From the NCBI GenBank assembly GCA_034687125.1, contig JAQGBZ010000376.1:1-58645 (forward strand): a stretch of 58,645 nt of DNA, in the 5' to 3' direction. The notes below the pieces were generated by a model, which was not told the DNA's origin, did no database searches, and saw only the letters and a list, made by a program, of their open reading frames with translations. This document shows, one piece after another, positions 12,922-25,972 of this stretch (positions are counted from its first letter, which is position 1; every line of letters starts with the position of its first letter). The translations under genes were made by a program, and so were the position numbers. This DNA comes from Neelides folsomi. Lineage: Eukaryota; Arthropoda; Collembola; Neelipleona; Neelidae.

Positions 12922-15900
12922 ATGGCCCACGTGACCTTCTTCGGCCTCCTCTCCTTCTTCCTCTCAGTCAGGTAAGATCTCCAATTAATCCTCCATTCCT
13001 CTCAAGGGCCAAGGGAGAACAATTGCGGGGCGGAAATGGTTTTCCCCATTTCCTCTTAATTGAGTCTTGGGTTCCTGAGGCGGCCAATGAACAATCTCCT
13101 CTCGTTTCAGAGCTGACTACAGAAGCAACGATCATCGAAACGTCTCCGAGCTTTTGGACAATCTCCTCAGCGGCTACGACAATAGCATTCGACCAGACTT
13201 TGGAGGTGTGTTGGAAATTTTTACAATTAGCCCTAATAGTAAGATATGTAATAACTATTTATAGTAGATCCTGATAATGAAACGCGAGCGATTAAAACAA
13301 TTGAATTTTCCCTAAAAGTTGGAAACACTCACACGATATAATTGCATAATAAATAAACATAGGAGCGTACGTGTGAATGGGATTTATTGAATAACTACAT
13401 TTGCTCTGATTCCTTGTGTGAATGTTGCATGAGTCTCAATCGCGTGCGATTCCCAAATTAGGAGACCGTTGAAAGAGGATGGAAAAGGAATCTCCCACAA
13501 GTGGAGTGCCATTGAAGGGGGATTATGAGCTCCAGACGAAGCAATCAGGGAGCGAAATTAGTAAATGAGCTTAAAATTCCCCCTCCCCAATCCGCCTTTT
13601 GACAAATCGTTAAATTGGAAATTTCCCACCTTCAACTTATTCACTCCACGCACCACCTTTGAAGAATGTGCATGTGAATTCCCATTCAATAATTCATCAA
13701 ATCCAACCAATGATTCGAATCCGCCGTTCAATTGTGAACAAATTGCTAAAAACGGGCCAATGGAAGATTATTATTATTATGAGTTTATTCATCAAGAAGG
13801 TTATTGGTTTTGTTACAATTATTACAATATATGTTATGATGATAAAGGAAGTTATGTCCTATTACAAAATAGGTAGTTCTATAACCCCCTAAAAGTTAAA
13901 AATAATTACAAATTGATATACAATAAAACTAAATTATAGATATAAATCAACTAAAATTAGAGAAATATATATTTAAACTTAAGTAAGAAATAAAGATTAA
14001 AGTTAATAGAAATAAATTATTGGTTTTCTAAAAGATATCCATAAACTTTCGAAGAAAATTGTATATAATTAATATCACAATCAAACCTTTTTAAGGTATT
14101 GTTCCAAATTTGAGAACCTTTATACTTAAAGGGTTTTTCTCCATAAATATTTTTAGGTGTAAACATATGTATACTAAAAAGTTAACGGGTAGAATGATTA
14201 TGAATATTAGAGTTAGATAAAAAATAATCCTTAAAGTAGGGAGGACATGTAATAGAGTTTAAGAGTTTATACAGGTAGCAATAGAATTTTATATACAAAA
14301 TTTTAATGCTTAACCACCCAAGGTCTTCTTTTAACCTATGTGATATAGGATCATTTTTTTGACATTTAAAATTAAACTACCAATGGACTTTTGATATTTA
14401 CTAGCTATTTTTAGGACATTATTATTAGCTGACTCTCATATTTCTATAGCATAATATAATTTAGGTAAAATGACCGAATTACATAATTGTTTCAATTGAT
14501 CTGGATTTAAATAATTTTTAATGGCAAAGAGATTCTTATATAATGAACACATCTCTTGATAATTTTGTAATATGAAGTTTTCAAGTGCATGTTGAGTCAA
14601 AGACGACACCTAATATTTTAAGTTCAAAACTTAAATCAATAATTAAATTATTATTTACATAAATCTTAACATATTTCTCTTTCACTAGGTTTACATTAAA
14701 AGGTGTACAAAAACTATAAACTCAAACTTATCCATATTACACTTTAGTAAATTTTTCTCAAACCATGAAAATAAATTATTTAAATCCTCGGTTATATGAG
14801 TAATATATTTATCCACTTCACTAGTTTTACATGAAATCATCAAATAAGTATCATCTGCATAAGAAATCAATTTACAATATTTGGTTATATTAAACATGTC
14901 ACCAGATTGCACAAATTGTAGAGTTTCCATACCAAACCCCGAGAACCAGTTGTCTGAGATTCCCAATAGCCTTAGCTTATTAAATAGAAGTATTCTATCC
15001 AATGATGCAAATGCACTGGAAAGACCAATTGCAAAAACAATTTTACACTGGTCAATGTTTGAATAAAATCAAACACTCAATAAACAGTGAGTTGTATTAT
15101 GATATTTCCTAAATCCAAATTGGTTAGGGTTTAAAATAATATTCTTTTCAATAAAGTTGGTAAATTCATTATTTCATCTATTTTACACATTAAGTACTCT
15201 TGATAAATTAGACGAAGTTGTTTCAACATTTGTGGATTTTGTACTTTTGGAATAGGAGTAATTTTATTAATTTTCCATTCATCAGGATATGCATTAGTTA
15301 ATCTAATAGAGTTAAATAAATCGATTATTGCATCACTTACGTTCGGTATATAGATAATTATGTTAAGTAATTTCATGCTGAAGCCTGTAAAGTCTTGGTG
15401 AGAGTCCTTTCTTTTTAAAGTTTTCCATGCCTCAAAGAACAACCATTTACTAATTTTACCATATATCTAACATCCATTACACTAGTATCATATTCAACTT
15501 TTGTGATTTCTTCTAATGTCGGATTAATCAACTGACTAAAATATTTATTAATTTCTTCAACTGTGAAATTTAAATCACTTATACTATTAGCACCGCGCAT
15601 TTTTTTAATGCAGTTCCAAAATCTCCATTTTTACTTTGCTTTGAAAATTACATTTTTGGTCGTTATTTATGGCTTGTCTTACATTTTTGTTCAATTTTTT
15701 GTATTCCTTCTTAACTGATTGGTTCTTTTTTTAGTTTTCTGTACAATTTATTACGTGATTTTATAAGTGATTTTGTTTGAGCGGAAAGTGTAATTTTATT
15801 ATTAGAATGGCAAACTTTATTAATGTAAGGACAGTATTTATCGATTATAGAAAGGACATTTATTTTAAACTTAACCATTTTTCATTTATACAATTTAAGT

Positions 15901-18900
15901 CTAATGAATTTAAATTCAAATCCGTTCGTGAAAGATCATTAACCCTTGATAGCACATACTGATGACAAGTGTCAACAAGCTCAGATAAATCAATATTTTT
16001 ATCCGATTTTCCTTAAATTTAAAATCTTGGGAATTTCATTTCAATATCAGATTTTTATAATCTACATTTGCGAAATCTCTTTGTAAGTAGTACTTTTTGG
16101 TTAATTTTATTTTTACTTTAACAATATTAAACTGAATAATGTTATGGTCGGAGTATGAAGGTTGTACATTTAAATTTTTAATTGAATCGGAATTATTAAA
16201 ATAGGAATATCGGAATTATAGTGAATAGAAGATCAATTATATTATTATTTTTAGTAGGAGTTGAAATTAGTTGAGAAAAGCCTTTATTTGTGAATTTCTG
16301 TAATAAGTTATAACTAATTGAATTAATTATTCTTATATTCAAATTAAAATCCCCAATTATGTATTTTACTAAATTTGGATCTTTACATGAGTTTAGGATT
16401 AAAGAATACTCTTTAAGATGTTGCAAACTTTTTGTTGCTGATGGAGAAGAATATATACAAGAAAGGTTAAAACTTTTTTCAAATTTACTTTTTACGCTGA
16501 TTGTAAGCATTTGAATGTTATTAACCGAAATGACAGATAAATCGGGAATTATATTATCTGTTCGGTCTTGTCTTAGTACAATTAAAATTATTAATATCTG
16601 GTATTTTATGTTTCATTCTCAACCAAGATTCCGTACAACATAGGATATCAATATCTTTATTATATAAAAGTAATAATAATTCATTAAAGTTATGAGAGAA
16701 AGACAGTTTAAATACGCTAAATTGAAACTTTTTAAACAAGTATTTTTTTTATTTTTGGCTTACATATTCGGTTGTGATGAATTATAGGTGATTGTCAATT
16801 ATCTTCCATATCCGAAAATAAAGAAGGGTTTTTTGTGTCGTTTTTGTTTTTTACATTTTTCTGACTTCTAATCATAATATTTGAATTGCTGGTTTTTGGT
16901 AGGTTTCCTGAATATTCTGGTTCATTTGTTTGATTTGCGAAATTGCAATTTATGGTTTGAGAAGTCGGGACAAATTGGAAGGTTTCATTTTTTATTTTGC
17001 ATATAATTGACTTTTTGAATTTTTTCGGACGACCAAGAGGTCTTTTGCCATTTTGTTTATATTTGGATCTCTTTCCATCCTTCCTTTCCCTTCATCACGT
17101 TGCAATTTTATCAAGTTAGGTTTCATCTTTATGATCCCTATTGATGGTTTGAGACCTTTGTAGTTTGAAATCACTGAGTTTTTGATGAATTCATTTGGGT
17201 AAAATAAGCGAATTGGACGAGAAGAATCATTTTTCAAACCTCCAGTTCTGGACCATTTCAACTTTTGTTCTGGATATATTTTCTTGAGGAAATCTTCAAC
17301 TTCCCTACCTGTGTTTTCTTCAAAGCCGTATATAATGGAACTTAATTTCCTTCTCTCCCTTTTGTCAAACTCATTCTTTTTCGATCAAAGTTGATATTTT
17401 TGCGACAGTTTGCTTAAGGAAGGTCATTTAATTTTCATTAGCCACAAGATGATTTTCGAAGGAATTCAAATTTTCCCTTGCATTTTGATTACTGGTAACC
17501 ACAGTTTGGGTAAGATTTGATATCATATCCATCATCGTTTTCGTTTCTTCTTTAGACATTGTGTATTTATTAATTTAGATGGTTTTTCACTAAGATTTTT
17601 ATGAGTCACAGTGTTAATATTAGACAAAATAGAGGATTAAGCAGTAAAAAATAAGATTATGATAATAACTTTTACTAGATCCTCCAAATTACCGCAAAAT
17701 CTCATTACCGCGGTTGCGGTAAATACAGTGATAATTTAAAATTTACCGCGATAATATTACCGCATATTTATATATGTAGTATAAATTTAAAGTTCTATAT
17801 GCTTATTTAATATAATATATGCGTAAATAAAACAGGAGTGTTACGATGATTTTACTGAATGTTGTGTTATGGAAATAATCATTAATGTTTTCTTATGTGT
17901 AAAACTAAAATGTAAGTTCTAGTCTTTTTATAAAACTCAAGTAATCAGTCCTATTTTAATAAACGTTCCAATTTCTTTTTACGATTTGACCTTTGACCCG
18001 TTCATTTTCACCCAAACTTTGAGCCAAAATATTGTGCCGAAACAAGGAGATGTAATTTATGATTATTTGGTATAATTGGTATTCATAATATTGTTTTAAA
18101 ATATTTATCTGCCATAATTTTAGACTTTTTTCAAAAGAAAAAGAATATACATGTTCATTTTAAAATGGTTTCTTTTTAAAGGGTTATTTAATAATGCAAT
18201 TTTTGACAAACTTCATACAATGGCGTTATCTGCAATGAATTTAATTAACCACCTGGCCTTTTATAAGCATTTTAAATGATGTGAATCCAGAGAAATATTA
18301 TTCATCCAGATAATTCTCATTATCTTTAGATGAACGATTCTGATTTAGAGACGATAAATTTATATAACTGATGCTTATGACATTATGATTGACTACTTTA
18401 ATGAATCAATTTGAAATTATAAAAGTCAATCCTTTTAAATATTTAAATTAGGATGAACAAGATGGAAAAACATCATACTTAAGTTTAATACAGCAACGCG
18501 GTATTACCGCTAGCATCAATACCACGGTGCGCGACTAGTGCTTGCGGTAATACCGCTGCGGTTGGAGGCCCTAACTTTTACATATATTGTATTGAAATAT
18601 AAAAAGTAATTCTATGATGGGTTGGGTGAATTTAATCTTAATCCCTTAGAGTGAAATATTATGTTCGTACAGTACCGCAGTTAGGCTGAGACTGTGATTG
18701 TGAGATTTAACCATAGGGGGAAAGAAAGTAATTAATAGCCACACTTCATTATCTTGAATCCAACGAGCGGGGAATGAATTATGCAAAAGTCCATTTAGTG
18801 ATTGTGTAAATAACGGTCAAGTTCGTGCAGACGTTGAGTTTAAACGGGGATTAATCGGGAGGAAAAGGTTTTAGATCTCTCACACAACCTTTATGATCTT

Positions 18901-21900
18901 TCCTAAACAAAGGTCTGGAGGCTGAATCTCGCGAAGGGGTTTAAAAGGGGGATTGATCCGACCTGAGCTCGTAATCATATCTTGATCATCAATCAATTAT
19001 CGATTACGAGGGCTGGGTTAATGAAAGGGAATCCTCTCCCATTCATTCCCTCATTTCCCTCCCGATTCTATCAATTTCTCCCGGCCCGCCCGGGTATTTG
19101 AGATCATCTCCAAACTTCCCCTTCCATTATTCACTTCTCAAATCTTGGACGGCCACTCGTCCTCGCGACTTTTAAATTGGCCAAAGGGGAATGAAGAAGG
19201 TGAAAGAGGAAAGTTTCCCCTCCCACATTCAACATCATTCAACCCCTTCTTTTTTTCATGAGGAACTCCCGGCCCGAATTTAGGCAAACAATCTTGTAAG
19301 GGAATCCTCAATGGAGAAAATTGAGATAGCATTCCATTAGGAAGGACCATACATCACACTTTTATGATTTCCTCTTTACACATGAGATCCAAATTCTACC
19401 CATCTTCCCCTAACCAATTCGACCCACAAATCTTGACCTTAATGGCACTTGGACAAATCTCGGATCATTATGAATCTTCGGGTCTTTAAACTTATTAGAC
19501 CCATTTCCATATACCACATATAATAACTATTTCAATCTCCATATGTAAAATGTGTCATAAATATTTTCCTCGAGCTAAATCTTCATATTTATACATAAAT
19601 AATACATTCAAGTAATATAGTAGTTTCCCCATTTAACAGATGTGTTCATTGTTGAAATTTTTGTATGGTATACATAAGTATGTTGCCATTTTTGTATACT
19701 CTATTCCTCATATGTACTCTATGGGATTTTAGTATATGTCACAATGAGCACATAAATATAATGATATAGGATTATAATTTATATAAGTATTGTGAATACT
19801 ACAATAGTGCTTTTTGTATTTGATCGCAAGTTTATTTTATTTTCCACATCTTATTAGACAGTTATAATTCATTTTTATGTGAATTGCATATTAGATATTT
19901 TATTTTTTTCAGGTCCGCCCACAGTTGTTGAAATAGACATAATGGTGAGGAGCATGGGCCCAATTTCGGAAATGGACATGGTAAGTCTTTTTCTTAACAA
20001 TTAACTATTTTGTATTATATAACTAGTCTCATGTAGGAAGAGTTAGTCGCTTCATTATAATTAATATTCTTATTTAAGAAGATGAAAAGGGATAAAAGTT
20101 GAAAAGAAGTAGTTTGAGAACATCTCAGTTGTCACTTCAACTTTGATCAATTTTTGACTCAACTTTTTTTGGATGGAGAATGAAGTGTGTGAGAAGTTGG
20201 GAACTCCTTCCTTTCAACTTTAGAATCCTTCCAATGTGGAAAGATTGGTTGAGAAATGGAAAGATTCAAAGACTTCCAAATTTCCAATAATTTATTCTCC
20301 ATAATCTTCCACACAATTGTATTTGTAATTCATCTCCCAAATGAGAAGATTTTTTCTATATTTAATTCCCCCTTTTCTTCACTCGATGATTATTTTTATT
20401 GTGGAATTATTCATTAAAGTGTGGGAGTTAAAAACCCTTTTAATAAATATATCCTTATCTTAATGCCCATGTTCGGAGATTTGAAAATGCCGTTCGGTTT
20501 TCTTAGATCGAACGTGTCAATGAAGGAATAGACAATATGAAAGATTGAATCCAAATGATTTTTACCAAATCCGCCTTTTTTTATTTCTCAAGAGACTCTA
20601 TTATGTTCTAATCTTTCCCTTTTGTTGCTTCTGCCCTTTCTCCACCTTTGGATGATGGAAAAGAATTTAAGTCTCTTGTTTGCAATTTTTCATTTCTCGA
20701 GGGGCCAAGGGAATAAGGTGGGAATGCAGAAACGGGGTTTAATGTTTCTCTCCTTTCAAGGACTATGTTCTCGACTGTTATTTCCGTCAAAGTTGGCTCG
20801 ACGAGCGTCTGTCGTACAATTCAAATGAGAAAGGAACCCTCGCTCTCTCTATTTCAATGCTCGAAAAAATTTGGAAACCTGATACGTATTTTTATAATGG
20901 GAAACGTAATTAAACTTATTCAATCATGAATTCAAGGAATTTTGTCTGAGATATATTTTATACATTTTTATTTACATTAAAACTAATATATATTCTTTTA
21001 TTATTGCATTAAGAATCTTATTACTGGTATTTTTAATAAGCCATTATTTTCATTAATATATTGTAGAATCGTACCTTCACACAATAACGACGCCAAATAA
21101 ATTCGTCCGACTTTCAAAGGATGGAACCGTTTTGTATTCTTCGAGGTTTGTTTTTATATTTTTATTAATTGTCTTTAAATATGAGATTTAATTTACAACT
21201 GCCTTAATTTCTGGATTTCCAGATTGACAGTCAAAGCGAGTTGCCGAATGAATCTTGAAGCTTTTCCAATGGATACTCAAAGATGCCCGTTAAAGTTAGG
21301 TTCTTGTAAGTGAAGTTCCACACTTGGATTCAGCCATCTCAAATATCCATACTTTGAACCAAGTGCCGTTTTATTCTTCACCCAAAACCCATTTAAAACT
21401 ATATTTATGAAATTAAGTAAAGTTTGGTTCATGTCCATTTATGCAGTTAATTGAGTCACAATGATGAAAGGAATGTTTAAAATTGATGGGCCTTCAAACT
21501 GGGAGGGATGGAATTTCATACAGAGATTGTTAATTTAGGGAATCTCATTAGGAGTGAATTAATTTCTTTGAGTGGCTGGAGGGAGGGAATTGAAAAGGTA
21601 TTGGAACCATGTTGGGAGGGAACGGCGAATTGAAAGAAATCCCCTCAAAAGGAATCCAATAAGGAGAGTAATTAAGGAGTGAATTCTTCTCATTCCCCAG
21701 TTGGCTACACCACCAGCGACGTCGTCTACCGTTGGAACATCAATCGAACCGTCAACATTGCTAATGATATGAAGATGTCTCAATTTGATTTGATTAAAAC
21801 ACCGTCTGGAAACGCTACCGAAGATATGAAATCAGGTAAACCTTTTTTTATTTCTCCCATCATCATTCCCTCAACAATTTCAAATCAAGATACTTTTTTA

Positions 21901-24452
21901 ATCAATAAGGGGCATTGACCATAGAAGCACAAGTATACCTTTATGTATTCAACGTCAACCATATAATTCTCCTGTCATATTTTCCCGTTAAATCTCAAGT
22001 AGTCAATAAATGCGTTGAAGTATTATTTTTGCATAAATACTATAAAATATTATATTTATTCTGCAGTATACGTTTGTATATAAAAACATACAAGGGATTT
22101 CCAACTAACTCAAAATGAAAAAAAGTTATCTATATGAAGGGAAATCTTCATTTTTTGAACTCAATTGGAAGAAATTTCTTCAACTCATAAAAAGAGTTGA
22201 GAGAAGGCACGTATTGGAAATATCCAATGAATCCATGTGGGAATAAGCGAGACAAATAAACGTAACAATTTCCTTTACCAGAGATCATTCAAAATTTATT
22301 CTTATGTAATACGATTTGTATTCGGGCGACCAAGCATTAACCTCATAATAAATGCATGGTGCAAACCTCTATGTACCTAGTATTATAGAATATATCATAT
22401 GGTTATATAATCACTGGTTATAATCATGCTATTGTAAATAAATACACTCGAAAATATTTAATGGTATATGTATGTAAAATGGAAATATAATAGAAATGAA
22501 AAAATAATACAAGTTAATAAATGTGGACATATAAATAAAATACAAAATAAATTTTTTGTGCTTTAGATGAATATTTAAATAAAGGGACACACGTCTTGTA
22601 TTATTTATGATTCCTAATGCATGCTAATTGACAATGAATATATTACTCGACAATATTTTAATTATGTAATTGTCTAAATGATGTTTGTTTGATAGGAGAA
22701 AGGAGCATTTTGGAAGCGTCTTTTTATTTGAGAAGACACACGGGATATTTTCTTCTCCAAGTTTACTTCCCCTGCATTCTCCTAGTGGTGGTCTCATGGG
22801 TAGGATTTTGGATCAACAGAGAAAACACCTCTGACAGGGTTACTTTAGGTAATAAAATTTGATAAAATCAAATTAATACAAAAATTAATATTGGGAAAGG
22901 GTTTTCCAAGTATTCTACAATAATTCTCTAAATGGTTTACTAAATCTGTTCAAATATAATAAAATGAAGTTATGTTCAGTATATACACTTTATCTCTACT
23001 GCACTATATTATGCATTATAAGGATATGTGATATTAGTATATTCACCCATAATGCTATATAGTACTATACCATTAATATAGCTACCTAGACAGTCGAATA
23101 GGATAAGAGTAGATATACTTATAAATACTTATAAAATAGTTGAGTGAATGTGGAAAGTGAAAGTCTTTTGAACTTTTGAAGTTTTTAACAGTTCTTAATT
23201 AAAAATGTTCATAGAATTTGGATAACCCTTTTCGGCAGAATGGCAAGGGGCGTTAAAGTTTTATCTTCCTTCGTCATACCCGAAGAAAAGCATTTCTGCC
23301 GGAACGGGTGGAGATTTAGAAACGAGGAGTGAAATTAGGCTGGAATTCAAAAGACCCCAAGTTTCTTGTCATTACTGTGGGAGTTGAACCGCGAGTCAAT
23401 TTGACAGTTTATTAACCAACTTTTATAATCTTGTAATCCACACTTCCACATACACCTTATCCAAAGTCCCAATGTTTTAAAGGTGCCATTCAAATTACAA
23501 TTCCCCATCAGGATCCTTTCTAAATCTACATTCTTCACCTTCGCACATTGTCAAGTTCAATTTAAATGAAGGTTTGAATGAATGTTTAAAGACTTGGATA
23601 GTAAATGGGGATTTGTTTTTCAGGAGTTACGACTGTCCTCACAATGACATTTCTCGGGTTGGAAGCTCGAACGGATCTTCCCAAAGTACCTTACCCGACT
23701 GCACTCGACTTTTTCGTTTTCCTCTCCTTTGCTTACATTTTTGCAAGTATTCTTCAGGTATTTCACACATTATTTTCATAATATATCAATTGTTCTCAAA
23801 TGACTCAATTTGATATTCACATTCTTATCCCATTATTATTAATATGACCTCAATGAATGGGGAGATCTGCTACTATAAAATTGAAAATAATTAATGAGTA
23901 TAGTAATTGATAATTAATTACTCTGATAACATCTAGTTTGCCATTGTTCATTATTATACCAAATACGGGTCTGGAGAAGTGTACTTTAACGATTCCGATG
24001 ACGAAGACGAGTTAGAAGAAGGAGACATTTCCATTGTAAAGAACCTTCAAAAATAACCATCATAAAATATAGTGATTTTCATAAATTGGTAAATGTTCAA
24101 ATATAAAATTGATGAATAATGCTTTAATATTTGGTCACAGGAAGGACGAGATTTGTCGGATGCTCCGATGTCAATAATCGGCATGCCTCGGCTGAACAAT
24201 GGTGGCATGGGACAGCGGAGGGGTTCAGGCATTTCCGCCCCCGACATTCGGGAATTGAATCGGAGCGGGTCGGAGGGATGGGATAATTGCAGTAAAGACA
24301 AGCGTTTCCGTCCAAGTTTCGACTTGGACAGCATCAACTCCGTATCGAACGTTGACCGATTCGCGAGGGTCTTTTTCCCCGTGTCTTTCTTGGCCATCAA
24401 TGTCTTCTATTGGTATTCCTATCTCAATCATTCTTCCTCCAAAATCAATTAG
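12922..24452 (+). CDS. Cys-loop ligand-gated ion channel subunit, GABA-A/glycine-receptor type (Grd/CG8916-like)
   Basis: Eleven coding exons: 12922-12971, 13111-13205, 19913-19980, 20761-20905, 21067-21145, 21223-21305, 21701-21835, 22696-22848, 23624-23757, 23937-24035 and 24141-24452. All phases agree and give 450 residues. The order is signal peptide ([15 protein letters not shown]), then ligand-binding domain with [29 protein letters not shown] and the Cys-loop (two Cys 14 apart around NLEAFPMD). M1 (from [11 protein letters not shown]), M2 ([19 protein letters not shown]) and M3 follow, then an acidic and Ser/Gly-rich cytoplasmic loop, and M4 ([17 protein letters not shown]) close to the stop. 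The product is a subunit of a pentameric neurotransmitter-gated channel in the plasma membrane. The residues before M2 read SDR, not the PAR motif usual for chloride channels. Intron 2 is 6.7 kb and holds transposon remains. A poly(A) signal, AATAAA, is at 24600-24605. Grd versus CG8916 orthology is unresolved. Confidence 0.92.
14017..15600 (-). pseudogene. Reverse transcriptase fragments of the LINE
   Basis: Fragments in at least two frames spell reverse-transcriptase signatures: KRKDS...[10 protein letters not shown] and [11 protein letters not shown] around 15240-15442, [18 protein letters not shown] around 14950-15000, and the catalytic [11 protein letters not shown] (YADD box) around 14850-14880. 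The C-terminal part continues to 14017 in further frames. Stops and shifts between blocks show it is dead. Confidence 0.85.
16196..16739 (-). pseudogene. AP-type endonuclease fragment of the LINE
   Basis: Two open pieces carry the exonuclease-endonuclease-phosphatase signatures of non-LTR elements: [12 protein letters not shown] (16554-16739), then [10 protein letters not shown] and [15 protein letters not shown] (16196-16510). The pieces are in different frames or separated by stops. This domain nicks target DNA in active elements. Confidence 0.82.
16992..17559 (-). pseudogene. ORF1-like fragment of the LINE
   Basis: An N-terminal piece starts at 17559 and soon stops. A second open piece (16992-17261) has [14 protein letters not shown] and a charged segment resembling the C-terminal half of ORF1 proteins of jockey-like elements. 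Assignment rests on position before the endonuclease and a general resemblance only. Confidence 0.5.
17668..17675. repeat. Left target-site duplication of the hAT element
   Basis: ACTTTTAC directly before the left terminus; identical to the 8 bp after the right terminus. Confidence 0.85.
17676..18573. mobile_element. Non-autonomous hAT element (898 bp)
   Basis: The ends are imperfect terminal inverted repeats: TAGATCCTCCAA on the left, and on the right the reverse complement of TAGGGCCTCCAA. Just inside both ends are clustered CGGTAATACCGC-like motifs (for example 17690-17760 and 18498-18560). The element is flanked by perfect 8-bp direct repeats. An 8-bp duplication with TAGGG-type ends is typical of the hAT superfamily. 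No transposase frame is present inside, so it is non-autonomous. It lies about 110 bp from the 5' end of the LINE in the same intron. Confidence 0.85.
18574..18581. repeat. Right target-site duplication of the hAT element
   Basis: ACTTTTAC directly after the right terminus; identical to the left copy. Confidence 0.85.
18582..19912 (+). other. Rest of channel intron 2, nothing recognised
   Basis: Non-coding intron sequence. The part at 18,840-19,500 is less AT-rich than its surroundings but shows no exon that fits the channel or any other family. It ends with a strong polypyrimidine tract and AG before 19913. Confidence 0.6.
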
Positions 24453-25972
24453 ATCAAATTCCTCACCCATAATTTATGTGACAACACATTGAATGGTTCA
24501 ATATATTCACGTCTTTAATCTCAATCTCCTTTGGTTCTCTCCACTTGGATGAGAAAGGATACGGAAATTTATTGAATCAGTGAATTGATAATTTCGTTCA
24601 ATAAAGAAATTGTGTGCGTGTACTTGGAATACTTCGCTGTGTACCTTGTTGAATCTCCCTTGATTTATCTATTTGGTTCGCAATTTGATACGCAAGAATG
24701 TGCTTTCATAGATTTAATTGGGTAGAAGTGAAAAGAGATTATTATACAAAATATTTATAGTCAAATCAACTCCTATGGTGTCTAACAATAATCATCATAT
24801 TACTCAAATAATCCCCATGACTCATTCCATGTATGACCTAACCAAAATGTAATAATAATTTATATATAAATTACTTAAATAGACGAACTTAAATTCATTC
24901 CAATTTTCATATTATAAGGTAATTTGTCTTACCTATAATTATTGGTTAATATTAAATGTAAACCTTGAATTTGTATTCTATGTCAAATGACATTAATTGT
25001 TAATTAAGAATTCCAATTGTGACATTCTCTCTTATCTTATTACCATTCTTCCTTGTTCAAACTATGCTTAATTCACATTCAATCTTTACGTGAGTTTGAA
25101 CAAATATAATTAACTTTATCATAATGTCATTTATTACTTAAATGTTATATTATTACGAATATTTAATTGTTAAATATATTTATGTGTAACGTTACATTAT
25201 TAATTGTTTTAATGTTACGCATAATAAAAAATATATTATATTATACGAAATATTACATACGAAATAGCAAATTAAACGTAATCTAATATACAAAAAACCT
25301 AAGCTCACTACTCTCTCAAACATTAAATAAAAGAGAACAATTTAATAAGTATTATAAATGGATATTATGGAATATCGTAAAATTATTGTTATCTAGTATT
25401 AACATTAATAGATAAATATATTAAAATACTAGACAATTATCTCAAAAGTTAGAATTAATAAAAGAGTGGATTTTGGAATTAACAAATAAATGTTTATAAA
25501 TCAATTCATTTATTTCTTGCTAAAACACAAAAATTTATTCATTAATAATATTCATCATGATTTTATCAATTTGTAATTAATTTTATAGAAAAATGAATGT
25601 ATTTTATACACAACATGCATCACTAATAATATAAAGGTAAAATTGGTAACGGTTTTTGCGAAAATGAGCAACCATTTGACTAAAGTCTACCACATCATAA
25701 AAGGAAATTTGAAAGGGATAATACTCTTATTCTTTTGCTTATCTTTTTCTTTGATCTTTCACTTTTTAACTTCTCTATAAATATTTAAAAGTGCTTTGGA
25801 TCAAAGCCTTTGTAATCGCAATTATTTTTCTAAAGCTCCCATTTGCCATATAAAACTAGATAAAATTAATTGATGCTTTATCATACTAAATATAATTTCC
25901 CAAGTAATGTTTAACATAGTTTCTGTTTGAACTCGAGTTAAGTAAACTGTCTTTATTTACTCTTCAACAAAC
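24453..25972. other. AT-rich intergenic stretch
   Basis: Holds the channel 3'UTR (poly(A) signal at 24600-24605) and then very AT-rich sequence with no open frame of note. The last part should carry the promoter of the small gene at 25973. Confidence 0.6.

Larger units (their letters stand above)
14017..17559 (-). mobile_element. Decayed jockey/CR1-like LINE in intron 2 of the channel gene
   Basis: On the strand opposite to the host gene, ORF1-like, endonuclease and reverse-transcriptase fragments follow in the order expected of a non-LTR retrotransposon. The ORF1-like start ([10 protein letters not shown]) is at 17559. Reverse-transcriptase C-terminal text, including a [11 protein letters not shown] stretch, ends at a stop at 14017-14019. 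The reading frame is broken repeatedly, so the copy cannot be functional. The real ends may extend further; I found no convincing poly(A) tail or target-site duplication. Confidence 0.85.

Noticed and set aside
13565..13876. 103-codon Tyr/Asn-rich frame in channel intron 2
   Set aside because: Low-complexity product, no splice sites that fit the channel, next to the decayed LINE.
23376..23410. tRNA B-box-like GGTTCAACTCC on the minus strand
   Set aside because: No A box at proper spacing and no clover-leaf.
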